Assembly (NCBI RefSeq): GCF_002154225.1
Contig: NZ_MTSE01000026.1
Span: forward strand, 1-52,758
Direction: 5' to 3'
DNA: 52,758 nt
Origin: Hymenobacter crusticola
GTDB taxonomy: Bacteria > Bacteroidota > Bacteroidia > Cytophagales > Hymenobacteraceae
Part shown: piece by piece, positions 16,310 to 25,472 of the stretch
Position numbering within the stretch: the first letter of the stretch is position 1
How the letters are laid out: the number at the start of each line of letters is the position of its first letter
Notes under the pieces: generated by a model
What the model saw: only the letters and a program-made list of their open reading frames with translations
What the model was told of the DNA's origin: nothing
Database searches by the model: none
Position numbers and translations under genes: made by a program

Positions 16310-19300
16310 TTACAAAGTACGCTTCACTTCTTTCTCTTCGAAGCCTTCGATGTTGTCGCCTTCTCGCAAGTCATTGAAGTTCTTCACACTGATACCGCAT
16401 TCGTAACCTTGCCGCACTTCCGATACATCATCTTTAAAGCGCTTGAGGTCCTGAATTTCGCCTGTATGCAACACAATGCCGTCGCGTACTACCCGCACTT
16501 TGGTTTTGCGGGTGAACGTGCCGTCGGTAACCATACAGCCAGCAATGGTACCTATCTTGGTGATGTTGAACACCTGACGAACCTCGGCGTTGGCTACTAC
16601 TACTTCCTGCACCGTTGGGGCAAGCATGCCTTCCATGGCATCCTTCACCTCGTTGATGGCGTTGTAGATGATCGAGTAGAGGCGGATATCGATCTGCTCT
16701 TGCTCAGCCAGTTTCCGAGCACTCTGCGAAGGACGCACCTGGAAGCCGATGATGATAGCATCGGAAGCCGACGCCAACAGTACATCCGATTCGGAGATGG
16801 CACCCACTCCTTTGCTGAGGATATTCACTTTCACCTCAGGCGTGCTCAATTTCAATAGCGAGTCGGAGAGGGCTTCTACCGAACCGTCCACGTCACCTTT
16901 CACCAACACGTTCAGTTCTTTGAACGAGCCAATAGCTAGGCGGCGACCAATCTCATCGAGCGTGATGTGCTTCTTCGTGCGCATGCTCTGCTCACGAGTG
17001 AGTTGCTGGCGCTGGGTGGCCAGTTCGCGGGCTTCGCGTTCTGTCTCCATCACCTGAATCTTATCACCCGCTTGTGGAGCACCCGTCAGACCAAGCACCT
17101 GCACCGGAGTAGCCGGACCAGCTTGCTTCATCTTCTTGCCACGGTGATCCGTCATCGCCTTTACACGGCCATAATGCGGACCTGCCAGCACGATGTCACC
17201 AACGCGCAGCGTACCAGTTTGTACCAGAACGGTCGTTACATAGCCCCGGCCCTTGTCGAGAGAGGCCTCAATAACAGTTCCGACTGCATTGCGGTCAGGG
17301 TTAGCTTTGAGCTCAAGGAGTTCTGCCTCTAGCAGCACTTTCTCCAGTAGATCTTCTATGCCAAGACCCGACTTCGCCGAAACTTCCTGCGACTGGTATT
17401 TGCCGCCCCATTCTTCAACGAGGATGTTAATGGCCGACAGCTCCTCGCGAATCTTATCTGCGTTGGCAGAGGGCTTATCAATTTTGTTGAGCGCAATAAC
17501 AAGTGGTACGCCCGCAGCTTGTGCATGGTTGATAGCTTCCTTCGTCTGCGGCATCACCGAGTCGTCGGCTGCTACCACAATGATGGCGATGTCCGTTACT
17601 TTCGCACCACGAGCACGCATAGCTGTAAAGGCTTCGTGACCCGGAGTGTCAAGGAACGTTACGCGCTTGCCTGAAGCCGTCATTACATCATAAGCACCAA
17701 TGTGCTGGGTAATACCTCCGGCTTCGCCTTTCGCTACAGTTGCATTACGGATGTAGTCAAGGAGCGAAGTTTTACCGTGGTCAACGTGCCCCATGATTGT
17801 TACAATCGGAGCGCGGGGCTGCAAGTCTTCGTCTGCATCCTCAACACCTAGGTCTGTTTCTTCTTCTTCCGCCGACAAGAACTCTACGTCGTAACCAAAT
17901 TCATCCGCAATAACGGTGATGGCTTCTGCGTCGAGACGCTGGTTGATGGATACGAACATACCCATACCAAGGCAAATCTTGATTACCTCGTTGACCGATA
18001 CGTCCATGAGTGAAGCTAGGTCATTGGCCGAGATAAATTCGGTGACCTTTAGCGTCTTCGACGCTAGCTCATTTTGCTGACGTTGCAAGTCAGCTGCCTC
18101 AGCGACACCTGCGCGCTTATCGCGACGGTATTTGGCGCGGTTGTTTTGTGAACCACCACGGCCACCGCTAAGCTTCGCTAGCGTAGCTTTGATTTGCTCC
18201 TGGATTTGACGTTCGTTCTGCTCGGGGGTAACAGCTGGTGCCGCTGCTGGCCGTGGAGCATGAGCGCCACCTTGACCCGGGCGTTGGTTTGGTCCGCCTG
18301 GGCGCTGCTGACCTTGGTTGCCACCTTGCCGTTGCTGGCCAGGAGCGTTGTGTGGACGGTTGCCTTGGCCTTGTTGGTTGCCACCTTGCCCACCCTGTCC
18401 TTGGTTATTACCTTGGCCTTGCTGGCCACCACCTGTATTTGGTGCACCAGGGGTAGGCAGACGTTGCCGCTTTTTCTTGGTGTCGGGGCCTAGGCCACTC
18501 TTCCGAACGTCGGAAGATGCCACTGGTCGACGGCTGTTATTGCCACCACCACCACGGCGCGAGGAGTCAACAGGCAATTCGATCTTGCCAAGTACGGTCA
18601 GGCCTTTCAGCTGATCGGCTTTAGCTACAATTGTACTCGTGTCTTCTGGCGTGGCAGGAGCTTCTACAGCGGCAGGCGCAACAGGTGCTGGTGCAACAGG
18701 AGGAGAAGCTACCGGAGCAGATGCCACTGGTGCTGGGGCAGGCGCAGGGGTTGGCTGCGGAGCTGGCGTAGTAGCTACTGGAACAGGCGCAGGAGGAGTA
18801 ACAGGCGCTGGCGCCGGTGCCGGAGTAGTTACTGGCTGGGCGGCTGGAGCTGGCTTCGCCTCTGCTGAAGGCTGAGGGGTGGGGGCAACCGTAGATGCAG
18901 GCGATGGTTTGGGCTCTGCTGGCTTAGCAGCTACCGGAGCAGGCTGGGCAGCAGTAGCTGCTACCACAGGTGCAGGTGCTGGCGTAGGAGCTGCAGGACG
19001 CGGCGGAACTGGCCGGCCTTTCGCATCAAGCTCGATCTTGCCTAACACCTTCAAGCCTGGAGCACGCGGGCTCTCTGCAGGGGCAGACGGCGTCGCAGTA
19101 GCTGGTGCGGCAGGAGCAGGGGTATAAACGGGCGCCGCCGGTTGCGAAGCCGCAATCGGTGCTGGTTGTGCCGCAGCAGTCTGTTTAGATTCTTCTGGTG
19201 CTTTAGGAGCGGGAGCAGCAGGGGGTACAACAGGCGCAGCTACGCTACCATTGGCTTTGGGAGCCACGGGTTCAGGGCGGGTCGGGGCCGCCTCTAGCTC

Positions 19301-19522
19301 ATTTTGGCGCTTTGCCTGGCTGAGCTTTGAGGCTTCTATCTTGTCCTGAGCCGACGATTCGAATGCTTTGTTGAGCAGGGAAACCTGCTCCGACGTTAGC
19401 TTCGTCGTTGGCTTGTTTTCGATTTGATGCCCCTTTCCCGCCAGGAAGTCTACAACAGTAGACAATCCGATGTTGAGGTCTTTGGCTGCCTGCTGTAGCC
19501 GTTTGGGTGTTGCTTCCGCCAT
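16310..19522 (-). CDS. infB: Translation initiation factor IF-2
   Basis: IF-2 is the GTPase that brings fMet-tRNA to the 30S subunit. The start is reassigned to the ATG at 19522 (MAEATPKRLQQAAKDLNIGL), giving 1070 residues; the longer frame begins at a TTG inside a TACCTTTG promoter box. Order: IF2 N-terminal domain (about 1-55); a very long low-complexity region rich in Pro, Ala and Val (about 85-300), then Gly/Gln-rich (about 355-440); a second N-terminal-type domain; the G domain with GHVDHGKTS, DTPGHEAF, NKID and SAKSG motifs; and domains II, III and C-terminal. The linker makes it longer than typical IF-2 (about 890 in E. coli), as is common in this phylum. Confidence 0.97.
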   Translation of the reverse strand: MAEATPKRLQQAAKDLNIGLSTVVDFLAGKGHQIENKPTTKLTSEQVSLLNKAFESSAQDKIEASKLSQAKRQNELEAAPTRPEPVAPKANGSVAAPVVPPAAPAPKAPEESKQTAAAQPAPIAASQPAAPVYTPAPAAPATATPSAPAESPRAPGLKVLGKIELDAKGRPVPPRPAAPTPAPAPVVAATAAQPAPVAAKPAEPKPSPASTVAPTPQPSAEAKPAPAAQPVTTPAPAPAPVTPPAPVPVATTPAPQPTPAPAPAPVASAPVASPPVAPAPVAPAAVEAPATPEDTSTIVAKADQLKGLTVLGKIELPVDSSRRGGGGNNSRRPVASSDVRKSGLGPDTKKKRQRLPTPGAPNTGGGQQGQGNNQGQGGQGGNQQGQGNRPHNAPGQQRQGGNQGQQRPGGPNQRPGQGGAHAPRPAAAPAVTPEQNERQIQEQIKATLAKLSGGRGGSQNNRAKYRRDKRAGVAEAADLQRQQNELASKTLKVTEFISANDLASLMDVSVNEVIKICLGMGMFVSINQRLDAEAITVIADEFGYDVEFLSAEEEETDLGVEDADEDLQPRAPIVTIMGHVDHGKTSLLDYIRNATVAKGEAGGITQHIGAYDVMTASGKRVTFLDTPGHEAFTAMRARGAKVTDIAIIVVAADDSVMPQTKEAINHAQAAGVPLVIALNKIDKPSANADKIREELSAINILVEEWGGKYQSQEVSAKSGLGIEDLLEKVLLEAELLELKANPDRNAVGTVIEASLDKGRGYVTTVLVQTGTLRVGDIVLAGPHYGRVKAMTDHRGKKMKQAGPATPVQVLGLTGAPQAGDKIQVMETEREARELATQRQQLTREQSMRTKKHITLDEIGRRLAIGSFKELNVLVKGDVDGSVEALSDSLLKLSTPEVKVNILSKGVGAISESDVLLASASDAIIIGFQVRPSQSARKLAEQEQIDIRLYSIIYNAINEVKDAMEGMLAPTVQEVVVANAEVRQVFNITKIGTIAGCMVTDGTFTRKTKVRVVRDGIVLHTGEIQDLKRFKDDVSEVRQGYECGISVKNFNDLREGDNIEGFEEKEVKRTL

Positions 19523-19555
19523 TCTATGCTCGCGAACGATACTCGTATTCAGTTG

Positions 19556-19563
19556 CAAAGGTA
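19556..19563 (-). promoter_or_regulatory. -7 box for an internal infB promoter
   Basis: TACCTTTG on the minus strand, 33 nt before the infB ATG, in the gap between nusA and infB. Its TTG is the false start of the longer infB frame. Confidence 0.5.
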
Positions 19564-19584
19564 CTACATTAAATCTTGCCGAAC

Positions 19585-19620
19585 GGCGTTAAATCACGCC
19601 ACTTGGCGTGATTTAATGCC
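19585..19620 (-). promoter_or_regulatory. Hairpin between nusA and infB
   Basis: The 16-bp arms (19585-19600 and 19605-19620) around ACTT have only one non-Watson-Crick pair. The minus strand after the stem has no T-run, so this is not a simple terminator; it may be a processing or attenuation site just upstream of the infB -7 box. Confidence 0.55.
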
Positions 19621-19644
19621 CTTGCCGGACCGGCCGCCGCGCAC

Positions 19645-20919
19645 TCATTGCGCGTCGCCGGGATTTGCTTCTTCTTCGGAATCCTCAAATTCCTGCTGGA
19701 TGATGCGGAAGACGTCCTCTACGGTCTCTTCTTCCAACTCCGTCCGGCGTACTATATCTTCTTTACTTACGGCCAAAACGGCCCGTCCTGTATCCAAACC
19801 GATCTTTTTGAACTCAGCCAAGACCCAGGGTTCAATCTCGTCCTGGAACTCGTCCAGTGCGATATCCTCGTCGTAGTCCTCAGCTTCCCGGAACACGTCG
19901 ATTTCCATTCCTACTAAGCGGCTAGCTAACTTAATGTTAGCACCACCCCGACCAATGGCCAAGCTGACCTGGTCTGGCTTTAAGAACACAGAAACCCGAC
20001 CAGTTTGTTCATTAATTTTCATTGAACCAATCTTGGCCGGCGACAGGGCCCGTTGGATGTAAAGCTCAAGGTTGTCCGTGTAGTTGATGACGTCGATGTT
20101 TTCGTTTTCCAACTCCCGAACAACCGCGTGGATACGCGAGCCTTTCATTCCTACGCAGGCGCCTACTGGATCGATCCGGTCGTCGTAGCTTTCAACGGCT
20201 ACTTTGGCCCGCTCACCAGGTTCCCGTACAATGTTCTTGATAGTGATTAAGCCATCATAGATCTCCGGAACTTCCTGCTCGAACAGGCGCTCCAAGAACG
20301 CAGGGGCTGCGCGCGACAAAATGATCTTTGGCGTACCATTGATGATTTCGACGCGATGTACTACAGCCCGTACAGTGTCTCCTTTGCGGTAACGATCTTT
20401 GGGGATCTGCTCCGCTTTCGGTAGCACCAGCTCGTTCTCTTCTTTATCCAGAATAAGCGCCTCACGGCTCCATACCTGGTATACCTCGCCAGTGATAATT
20501 TCACCGACTTGGTCCTTGTACTGCTGGTAGAGGTTGTCCCGCTCAAGGTCTTTCACCCGCTGAATCAGCGTTTGGCGGGCCATGAGCACGGCACGACGAC
20601 CAAAGTCCTCTAACTTTACTTCTTCAGCTACCTGCTCGCCTACTTCGTAGTCGGGCTCAATCTTCTTGGCTTCTTCCAGCGGAATTTTGTCGAAGTCCCA
20701 GATATCCTCCGAGTCATCGTCCACGATTTCGCGGTTACGGTAAATTTCAAGGTCGCCCTTGTCGACGTTGAGAATGACGTCGAAGTTCTCGTCGGTCGTG
20801 TACTTTTTCCGAATCATCGTACGGAACACGTCCTCCAGGATGCTCATCATCGTGGGGCGGTCAATGTTCTTGGACCGGGCGAACTCGGCAAACGATTCGA
20901 TTAAGACGTGACTGTTCAT
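19645..20919 (-). CDS. nusA: Transcription termination/antitermination factor NusA
   Basis: NusA binds RNA polymerase and modulates pausing, termination and antitermination. The 424 residues contain, in order, the N-terminal polymerase-binding domain (MNSHVLIESFAEFARSKNID, then residues to about 130), the S1 domain (GEIITGEVYQVWSREALILD), and two KH domains (DPVGACVGMKGSRIHAVVRE; VSLAIGRGGANIKLASRL). A short acidic C-terminus (EFEDSEEEANPGDAQ) completes it. It lacks the duplicated acidic repeats of E. coli NusA, as in most non-proteobacteria. It sits between rimP and infB in the conserved order. Confidence 0.97.
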   Translation of the reverse strand: MNSHVLIESFAEFARSKNIDRPTMMSILEDVFRTMIRKKYTTDENFDVILNVDKGDLEIYRNREIVDDDSEDIWDFDKIPLEEAKKIEPDYEVGEQVAEEVKLEDFGRRAVLMARQTLIQRVKDLERDNLYQQYKDQVGEIITGEVYQVWSREALILDKEENELVLPKAEQIPKDRYRKGDTVRAVVHRVEIINGTPKIILSRAAPAFLERLFEQEVPEIYDGLITIKNIVREPGERAKVAVESYDDRIDPVGACVGMKGSRIHAVVRELENENIDVINYTDNLELYIQRALSPAKIGSMKINEQTGRVSVFLKPDQVSLAIGRGGANIKLASRLVGMEIDVFREAEDYDEDIALDEFQDEIEPWVLAEFKKIGLDTGRAVLAVSKEDIVRRTELEEETVEDVFRIIQQEFEDSEEEANPGDAQ

Positions 20920-20936
20920 TGTACGAATTGATGACT

Positions 20937-21008
20937 GTTAAGCTGTTGATTATTGTTGCAGGGCTGAGCTTGTAGGCCCTAGGTACCAACGACAATCAGC
21001 CTGTTAAC
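20937..21008 (-). promoter_or_regulatory. Imperfect long hairpin in the rimP-nusA junction
   Basis: The left arm (20937-20958) and right arm (20987-21008) are complementary over about 22 positions with several mismatches, and an inner AGGGC/GCCCT stem (20960-20964, 20976-20980) extends it. No T-run follows on the minus strand, so a termination function is not indicated. Confidence 0.4.
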
Positions 21009-21019
21009 TATGCAACCAT

Positions 21020-21493
21020 TTATTTAAATGAAATAACCACTTTAGCTTCCTGAATGTCCGCATACGGAATAAAGGCAGCTGGTAAGGTCTTCTTCTTATT
21101 CTTTTCTTTAACTATTTCAGCTAACTGAATCCCGTCGGCATCAGAGGATTCCAGCGTGCCAGTTTTCTCCGTGCTATCGGTCATCTTCAGGCTGAGCGTA
21201 CGGCCGGCATGGCGTACGTACTGCCGCGGGTTGGTAAGCGGCTGATCGGCACCCGGCGAGGTAACTTCCAAGGTATAGCTAGCTTCCTCTCCGTATGCTT
21301 CGTCGATACGACGAGCTAGCCGCCGGCTTACCTGGGCGCACTCATCAATACCTAAACCTTGCTCGCCATCCAACACTGCCGTGACTTTAGGACGGACAGC
21401 CGAATCAGACACCGAAAGGCTCACCATAAAAAGGTCCAGGCCAGCAAGGCTGTCCTGAAGCATCTCAGTAAGCTGAGTGGGATTGAATTTCAT
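21020..21493 (-). CDS. rimP: Ribosome maturation factor RimP
   Basis: RimP is needed for 30S ribosomal subunit maturation. From the ATG at 21493 (MKFNPTQLTEML) it has 157 residues, the usual length. Family features are visible: RPKVTAVLDGEQGLGIDECA, QVSRRLARRIDE, YTLEVTSPGADQPLTNPRQY and the C-terminal SH3-like part (KTGTLESSDADGIQL, IPYADIQEAKVVISF). A longer frame would run through the leader hairpin and is rejected. It is the first gene of rimP-nusA-infB, as in most bacteria. Confidence 0.95.
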   Translation of the reverse strand: MKFNPTQLTEMLQDSLAGLDLFMVSLSVSDSAVRPKVTAVLDGEQGLGIDECAQVSRRLARRIDEAYGEEASYTLEVTSPGADQPLTNPRQYVRHAGRTLSLKMTDSTEKTGTLESSDADGIQLAEIVKEKNKKKTLPAAFIPYADIQEAKVVISFK

Positions 21494-21512
21494 GGGAATG
21501 GAGCTAGGTGGC

Positions 21513-21549
21513 AAAAGAAAGAGGGGACTACGCGTCCCCTCTTTCTTTT
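21513..21549 (-). promoter_or_regulatory. Terminator-like hairpin inside the rimP 5' leader (possible attenuator)
   Basis: Perfect 16-bp arms (21513-21528 and 21534-21549) around a 5-nt loop sit between the rimP promoter and its ATG at 21493. On the minus strand the GC-rich stem (GAGGGGAC/GTCCCCTC) ends in TTTCTTTT, as an intrinsic terminator does. No rightward gene nearby needs it. Confidence 0.7.
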
Positions 21550-21562
21550 TCAATTGCTGGTG

Positions 21563-21593
21563 CAAAGATACTACAAAAATCAGCTAAATACAA
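21563..21593 (-). promoter_or_regulatory. rimP-nusA-infB promoter
   Basis: On the minus strand TTG (21591-21593) and TATCTTTG (21563-21570) are separated by 20 nt, matching the Bacteroidota -33/-7 promoter. Transcription would start at about 21557, giving a leader of about 65 nt that contains the hairpin at 21513-21549. Confidence 0.65.
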
Positions 21594-21860
21594 GGTGGGG
21601 CCTCGTGCCAGCCAGAGGCTTGGGTTTGCCGCTAATTGCGAGCCTACGAAGAAACCTGCTGCCTACGACGCATACCATCTAATAGGAGCAGCATTCAGCA
21701 TGTAAAGCGTATGCATACTGGGTAGACTGCTGTTCGCGAAGCTTTCAGCGAGAATGATAGTACCTAGAATATGGTAGCGCAAACCTCTTAGCACATGGGT
21801 GCTCATTCACCAACAACGGCAGCTTGTGATTTAGTCCATATATAAGAGCCAGTAAAACGA
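21594..21860. other. Intergenic region without recognisable features
   Basis: Lies between the rimP promoter and the stop of the type IX secreted protein. No credible ORF, repeat or clear terminator was seen. Confidence 0.5.
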
Positions 21861-24800
21861 TCAATGTTTTATTTCTAGCCAACCTTTTGCCGCTCTTCCT
21901 TCAGTGTCGCGCAAATGATAGTAATACACGCCGTCCGCTAGGTCGCCGCCGTGCCAGTCGTTGCGGTAGTTGTCTGTTTCGTACACTTTGCTGCCCCAGC
22001 GGGTGAAGATGCGCAACGAGGCTGGCTGACAGCTAAAGCGCGGAATGAACAGCTCATTTTTGTTGTCACCATTGGGAGTGATGATGTTTGGGACAAATAC
22101 TTCGCCTACCTCAACGGGCGCAAAGCGCGTTTCCACTTGGCAGTTAGTGTAGCGCGCGACGAGCTTCACTTGGTAAGTGCCAGGCTTTTCGTAGCGGTGT
22201 ACCGGCGCCTCCTCTGTCGAAGTGGTTTGGTCGCCAAAGTCCCACTCATAGGTGCCACCCGTTAGTAAGGGCGCAAACTGGCAATTGAAAGGAGCTAGGC
22301 CAGTGTACTGCGGAGCTGCTTCACAAATGGGAATATCGAGCGGAACATTGCTGCTGGAAGTAGGCGCAATAAGTACTTTGCGCGTGGCGGCCAGCTCACA
22401 GCCATTCTGTGTGAAAGTGTAGCGCAGAGTAAAAATACCGCCTCGGTTGTTTGTATTAGGCGGCGTAAACATGCCGTCAGTCGTTACGCCAGGTCCGCTC
22501 CAACTACCGCCAATAGGGCTAGCTTTTAATAGGCGAAAAGAGCGGGTCTGGTCGGCGCAGAGTGTGGTGTCGGGGCCAGCTTGCACAGTGGGTGGTGCAC
22601 TGACGGTAATCGTCTGTGCGATGCTGCCACAGGCCACCGAGTCGGGCATGGTGTAGCGAATTACGTGCGTGCCTACTCCGGCTTGTGCGGGGTTGAAGCT
22701 GTTGCCACTCATACCAGGGCCACTAAATACTCCACCTGCCGGGCTGGCAGTAAGAGCGACGGGCTTGGCATCACGGCAAATAGTAGGTACGCCAGGAAAC
22801 GTAGGGGAGACTACCGGAACTACAGTCATCCGCAGCGTTTTGGTGCTGTAGCAAATACCGGCTGTTGCCACTACGTACGTGAGCGTATTGCGCCCAAGTA
22901 GTGCGGTAGAGGGAGTAAACTGGTAGCCGCCACCCGGCAAGGCGGTTACGCCCGAACCACTCCAGACGCCCCCTGCTGGGCTGCCCCCTAGGCGAATCGG
23001 GCTGGCATCGGCGCACACGTTGCGGCTAGGACCAGGGTCAGCCGTGAGTGCACCAAAATCAATCTTGAAGGAGGCATTATTACAGTTCGAGGAGTTGTTG
23101 TCGGGGGTGTAGGTCTTGGCTCCAGGTGGCACCGGGAAGCCGGTTATTCCGCCGCAGCCGCCGCACACGGCTTGGTAGATTATTCCCCGTTTGTCGAAGC
23201 GCGACGTACCACCGTCGACGTGTTCGCGTGAGCCCGACTGCCCGAAGAAGGTAGCATACTCCAGTGCTTGCATCCCAGGGGTAAACTCAGCTAGGTAAAA
23301 ATCGGAGCCGTCAGTTGTGCGCTGAATGGCATTGGCGGTAACGGGTAAGTTGCTCGTACTGCCTAGGTCATAATTGGTTGATCCGCCCCACCCGCTGATG
23401 TACACCCGCTCGCAATCGTCGACTAGAAAAGCCGTGAGCGCCAAATCCAGAGTAGTGCGACCACTGCCAAACCTAGTAGAGTAGAGACTCTTAGAAAGCG
23501 TATTGTCTAGCTTTTGCACGAACTGCCGCCCGTTGGCCACGGCGAACAAGCCCGCAGTAACCGGAAAGGCACCCTTCGATTGCCCGAGCAGGTACACCTC
23601 ATTGCTGCTATCGAGTTGCAAGAAATAAGCTTGGTCGTACGCGCTGGTGCCGATGTAAGTGCCTCGTTGTAGCACATTGCCAGCACCGTTTAAGCAGGCC
23701 ACGAACCCATCAGTGCCGCCCTGCGCGGCTGGGTGCAAGCTGCCACTAGTAGTAGGAAAGTTGGGGCTGGTAGTGCCGCCGCACACATATACGTTGCGGC
23801 TAGCATCGAGCTGAATAGAATATGCACCATCGTAGCCGGAACCACCTAGGTAGGTACTCCACACAAGCTGTTGCAAATCGGAGGAGAACTTACACACAAC
23901 GGCATCGGACCCGCCAGCCTGGTAGCTGGTGCGAAAGCCATTCCGAACGGGAAAGTTGTTGCTCGTGGTGGTAGAAGCTAGGTAGATGTTGCCCTCGTCA
24001 TCCGTGATAACGTCGCCGCGAAATTCGTCGCCGTAGTTGGCGGCTAGGGGCGAATTGATGTGCAACCCATCCGTGCCGCTGCCACCGAGGAAGGTAGCAC
24101 CCGTTAGAGCTGAGCCATTCGCGCTGAGTTTGGCCACAAACATATCAGCGCCATTTGGATAGTTGGGCCCGGTGTCAGGTTGGAGCAAGGGTGTTGGGAA
24201 AGGCTGTACTGCGGGGCCGCCGTTGAATGAGCGGTCGTACGCGCCGTTGGTAGTTGGGAAATTATTAGAGCCCGTCGAGCCGAAAATGACTAGTTCCCCT
24301 TGCTTGTTCACGATTAAACTATGAGGAGCATCCGCTTGGTTGCCACCTAGGTAGGTAGCGTATAGCCGGGCTGCTGGGCCACCTACGGTTGTGTTGTACT
24401 TGATAATGCTGATATCTTCATTGCCGCTAAAGCTGGTGTCGTAGGCACCGTTGGAGGTCGGAAAACCCACGCCGAACACAATGCCACCCGAGTACATATT
24501 GCCCTGGGCATCGTAGGTGGCGGTATAGCCCCAGTTGTCGGCTCTGGAACCGGTGCTGGTCGAGAAGATTACCGTTGGGTCGATGACCAGTGGATACTTG
24601 GTGTCATACTTCCCTAGCCTGAAGCTTAGCACCTGGTCTTGCAGGACGAAAGCACATGACACGGGCACGCGCTTGTCACCGATCTGTTGCCACGCTTGCG
24701 GCGCCTGCTCTTGCACGTTGCCCACCGAGGTTTGAATCAGCAAGTTGCCATTTTGGAGCCTCAGCCGGTCGGCGCCCTGGTAGCGCAAGCGGATGTCGTT

Positions 24801-25328
24801 GGGCTGAGCGCCGGGCGCTATCGTGAAGTCATATTCAAGTTGCTGCCGCTGGTTCTCGTAAAGTTTTAGGCCAATGCCCGCGTAGACATCGGCGTAGTTC
24901 ACTGTGCGAAAACCTTTTACCTCGGAAGCCCACTTACTAGGGTCGGCGCCCACAAAATAATTGTGCCGTTCGGTTGTTGCTTCGCCGCCGCGCAGGCTTG
25001 TATTAGGGCTCGCACCTTCGAACGTTACTGAATAAGCGTGCACCCGCAGCTGGCCCGTGCCTTGTTTCGACTGCGTTTTGTTGCTGTTGTGGTCGTGTAG
25101 CGCTTGGGCATCTAGGAGGGCATAGGTGAAACCGGCTTCACCCAAAAAGAGTCGGCCGCAAGGTAGCTCAGCCATGTAGCGGGCGCGGGCATCCCATTGC
25201 CCTTTGTTCTCCACAAATTCCAAACTGCGATTATCGGGGAGAGCATTTGCGGGTCGGCCCACCGCAGGTAAGAGCGCGACACTACTCAAGACTCCTATAA
25301 TGAAACCACGAAGAGTAGAAAGGAACAT
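21861..25328 (-). CDS. Large secreted adhesin-like protein with type IX secretion (CHU/gliding-motility) C-terminal domain
   Basis: 1155 residues. A signal peptide opens it, then a DUF7948-type N-terminal domain (SLEFVENKGQWDARARYMAE). A long series of SBBP-type beta-propeller repeats follows (about 265-720), with recurring FPTTNGAYD, YATYLGG and KLSANG motifs. PKD/Ig-like repeats come next (about 765-1010; recurring AGGVWSGSGV and GVFSGPGMSG forms), then a PKD-like segment (YEWDFGDQTTSTEEAPVHRY). It ends in a gliding-motility-associated C-terminal domain (VPNIITPNGDNKNELFIP, WGSKVYETDNYRNDW, DGVYYYHL), the type B sorting signal of the type IX secretion system. It is predicted to be exposed on or released from the cell surface; the ligand is unknown. 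Confidence 0.9.
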   Translation of the reverse strand: MFLSTLRGFIIGVLSSVALLPAVGRPANALPDNRSLEFVENKGQWDARARYMAELPCGRLFLGEAGFTYALLDAQALHDHNSNKTQSKQGTGQLRVHAYSVTFEGASPNTSLRGGEATTERHNYFVGADPSKWASEVKGFRTVNYADVYAGIGLKLYENQRQQLEYDFTIAPGAQPNDIRLRYQGADRLRLQNGNLLIQTSVGNVQEQAPQAWQQIGDKRVPVSCAFVLQDQVLSFRLGKYDTKYPLVIDPTVIFSTSTGSRADNWGYTATYDAQGNMYSGGIVFGVGFPTSNGAYDTSFSGNEDISIIKYNTTVGGPAARLYATYLGGNQADAPHSLIVNKQGELVIFGSTGSNNFPTTNGAYDRSFNGGPAVQPFPTPLLQPDTGPNYPNGADMFVAKLSANGSALTGATFLGGSGTDGLHINSPLAANYGDEFRGDVITDDEGNIYLASTTTSNNFPVRNGFRTSYQAGGSDAVVCKFSSDLQQLVWSTYLGGSGYDGAYSIQLDASRNVYVCGGTTSPNFPTTSGSLHPAAQGGTDGFVACLNGAGNVLQRGTYIGTSAYDQAYFLQLDSSNEVYLLGQSKGAFPVTAGLFAVANGRQFVQKLDNTLSKSLYSTRFGSGRTTLDLALTAFLVDDCERVYISGWGGSTNYDLGSTSNLPVTANAIQRTTDGSDFYLAEFTPGMQALEYATFFGQSGSREHVDGGTSRFDKRGIIYQAVCGGCGGITGFPVPPGAKTYTPDNNSSNCNNASFKIDFGALTADPGPSRNVCADASPIRLGGSPAGGVWSGSGVTALPGGGYQFTPSTALLGRNTLTYVVATAGICYSTKTLRMTVVPVVSPTFPGVPTICRDAKPVALTASPAGGVFSGPGMSGNSFNPAQAGVGTHVIRYTMPDSVACGSIAQTITVSAPPTVQAGPDTTLCADQTRSFRLLKASPIGGSWSGPGVTTDGMFTPPNTNNRGGIFTLRYTFTQNGCELAATRKVLIAPTSSSNVPLDIPICEAAPQYTGLAPFNCQFAPLLTGGTYEWDFGDQTTSTEEAPVHRYEKPGTYQVKLVARYTNCQVETRFAPVEVGEVFVPNIITPNGDNKNELFIPRFSCQPASLRIFTRWGSKVYETDNYRNDWHGGDLADGVYYYHLRDTEGRAAKGWLEIKH

Positions 25329-25437
25329 AGGCGAAACCAGATAGAAGGCAGGTGTTTAGTGTGCAAGATACAACGCAATGAGGGGTAGTAAACGCATGCG
25401 AACCGCTGAAGCTAGGGAGCTTTCCGGCTGCAACGCC

Positions 25438-25445
25438 TACCTTTG
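25438..25445 (+). promoter_or_regulatory. Candidate -7 box for the EEP-family gene
   Basis: TACCTTTG matches the consensus. Its TTG (25443-25445) is the apparent first codon of the longest frame, which argues that the real start is downstream. Confidence 0.45.
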
Positions 25446-25472
25446 CCGGCAGACTATTTCTTTGTTTTGGCG

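Noticed and set aside
18178..19127. Antisense and alternate-frame ORFs across the infB linker
   Set aside because: They are translations of the Pro/Ala- and Gly/Gln-rich repeats of IF-2 in other frames; codon structure supports only infB.
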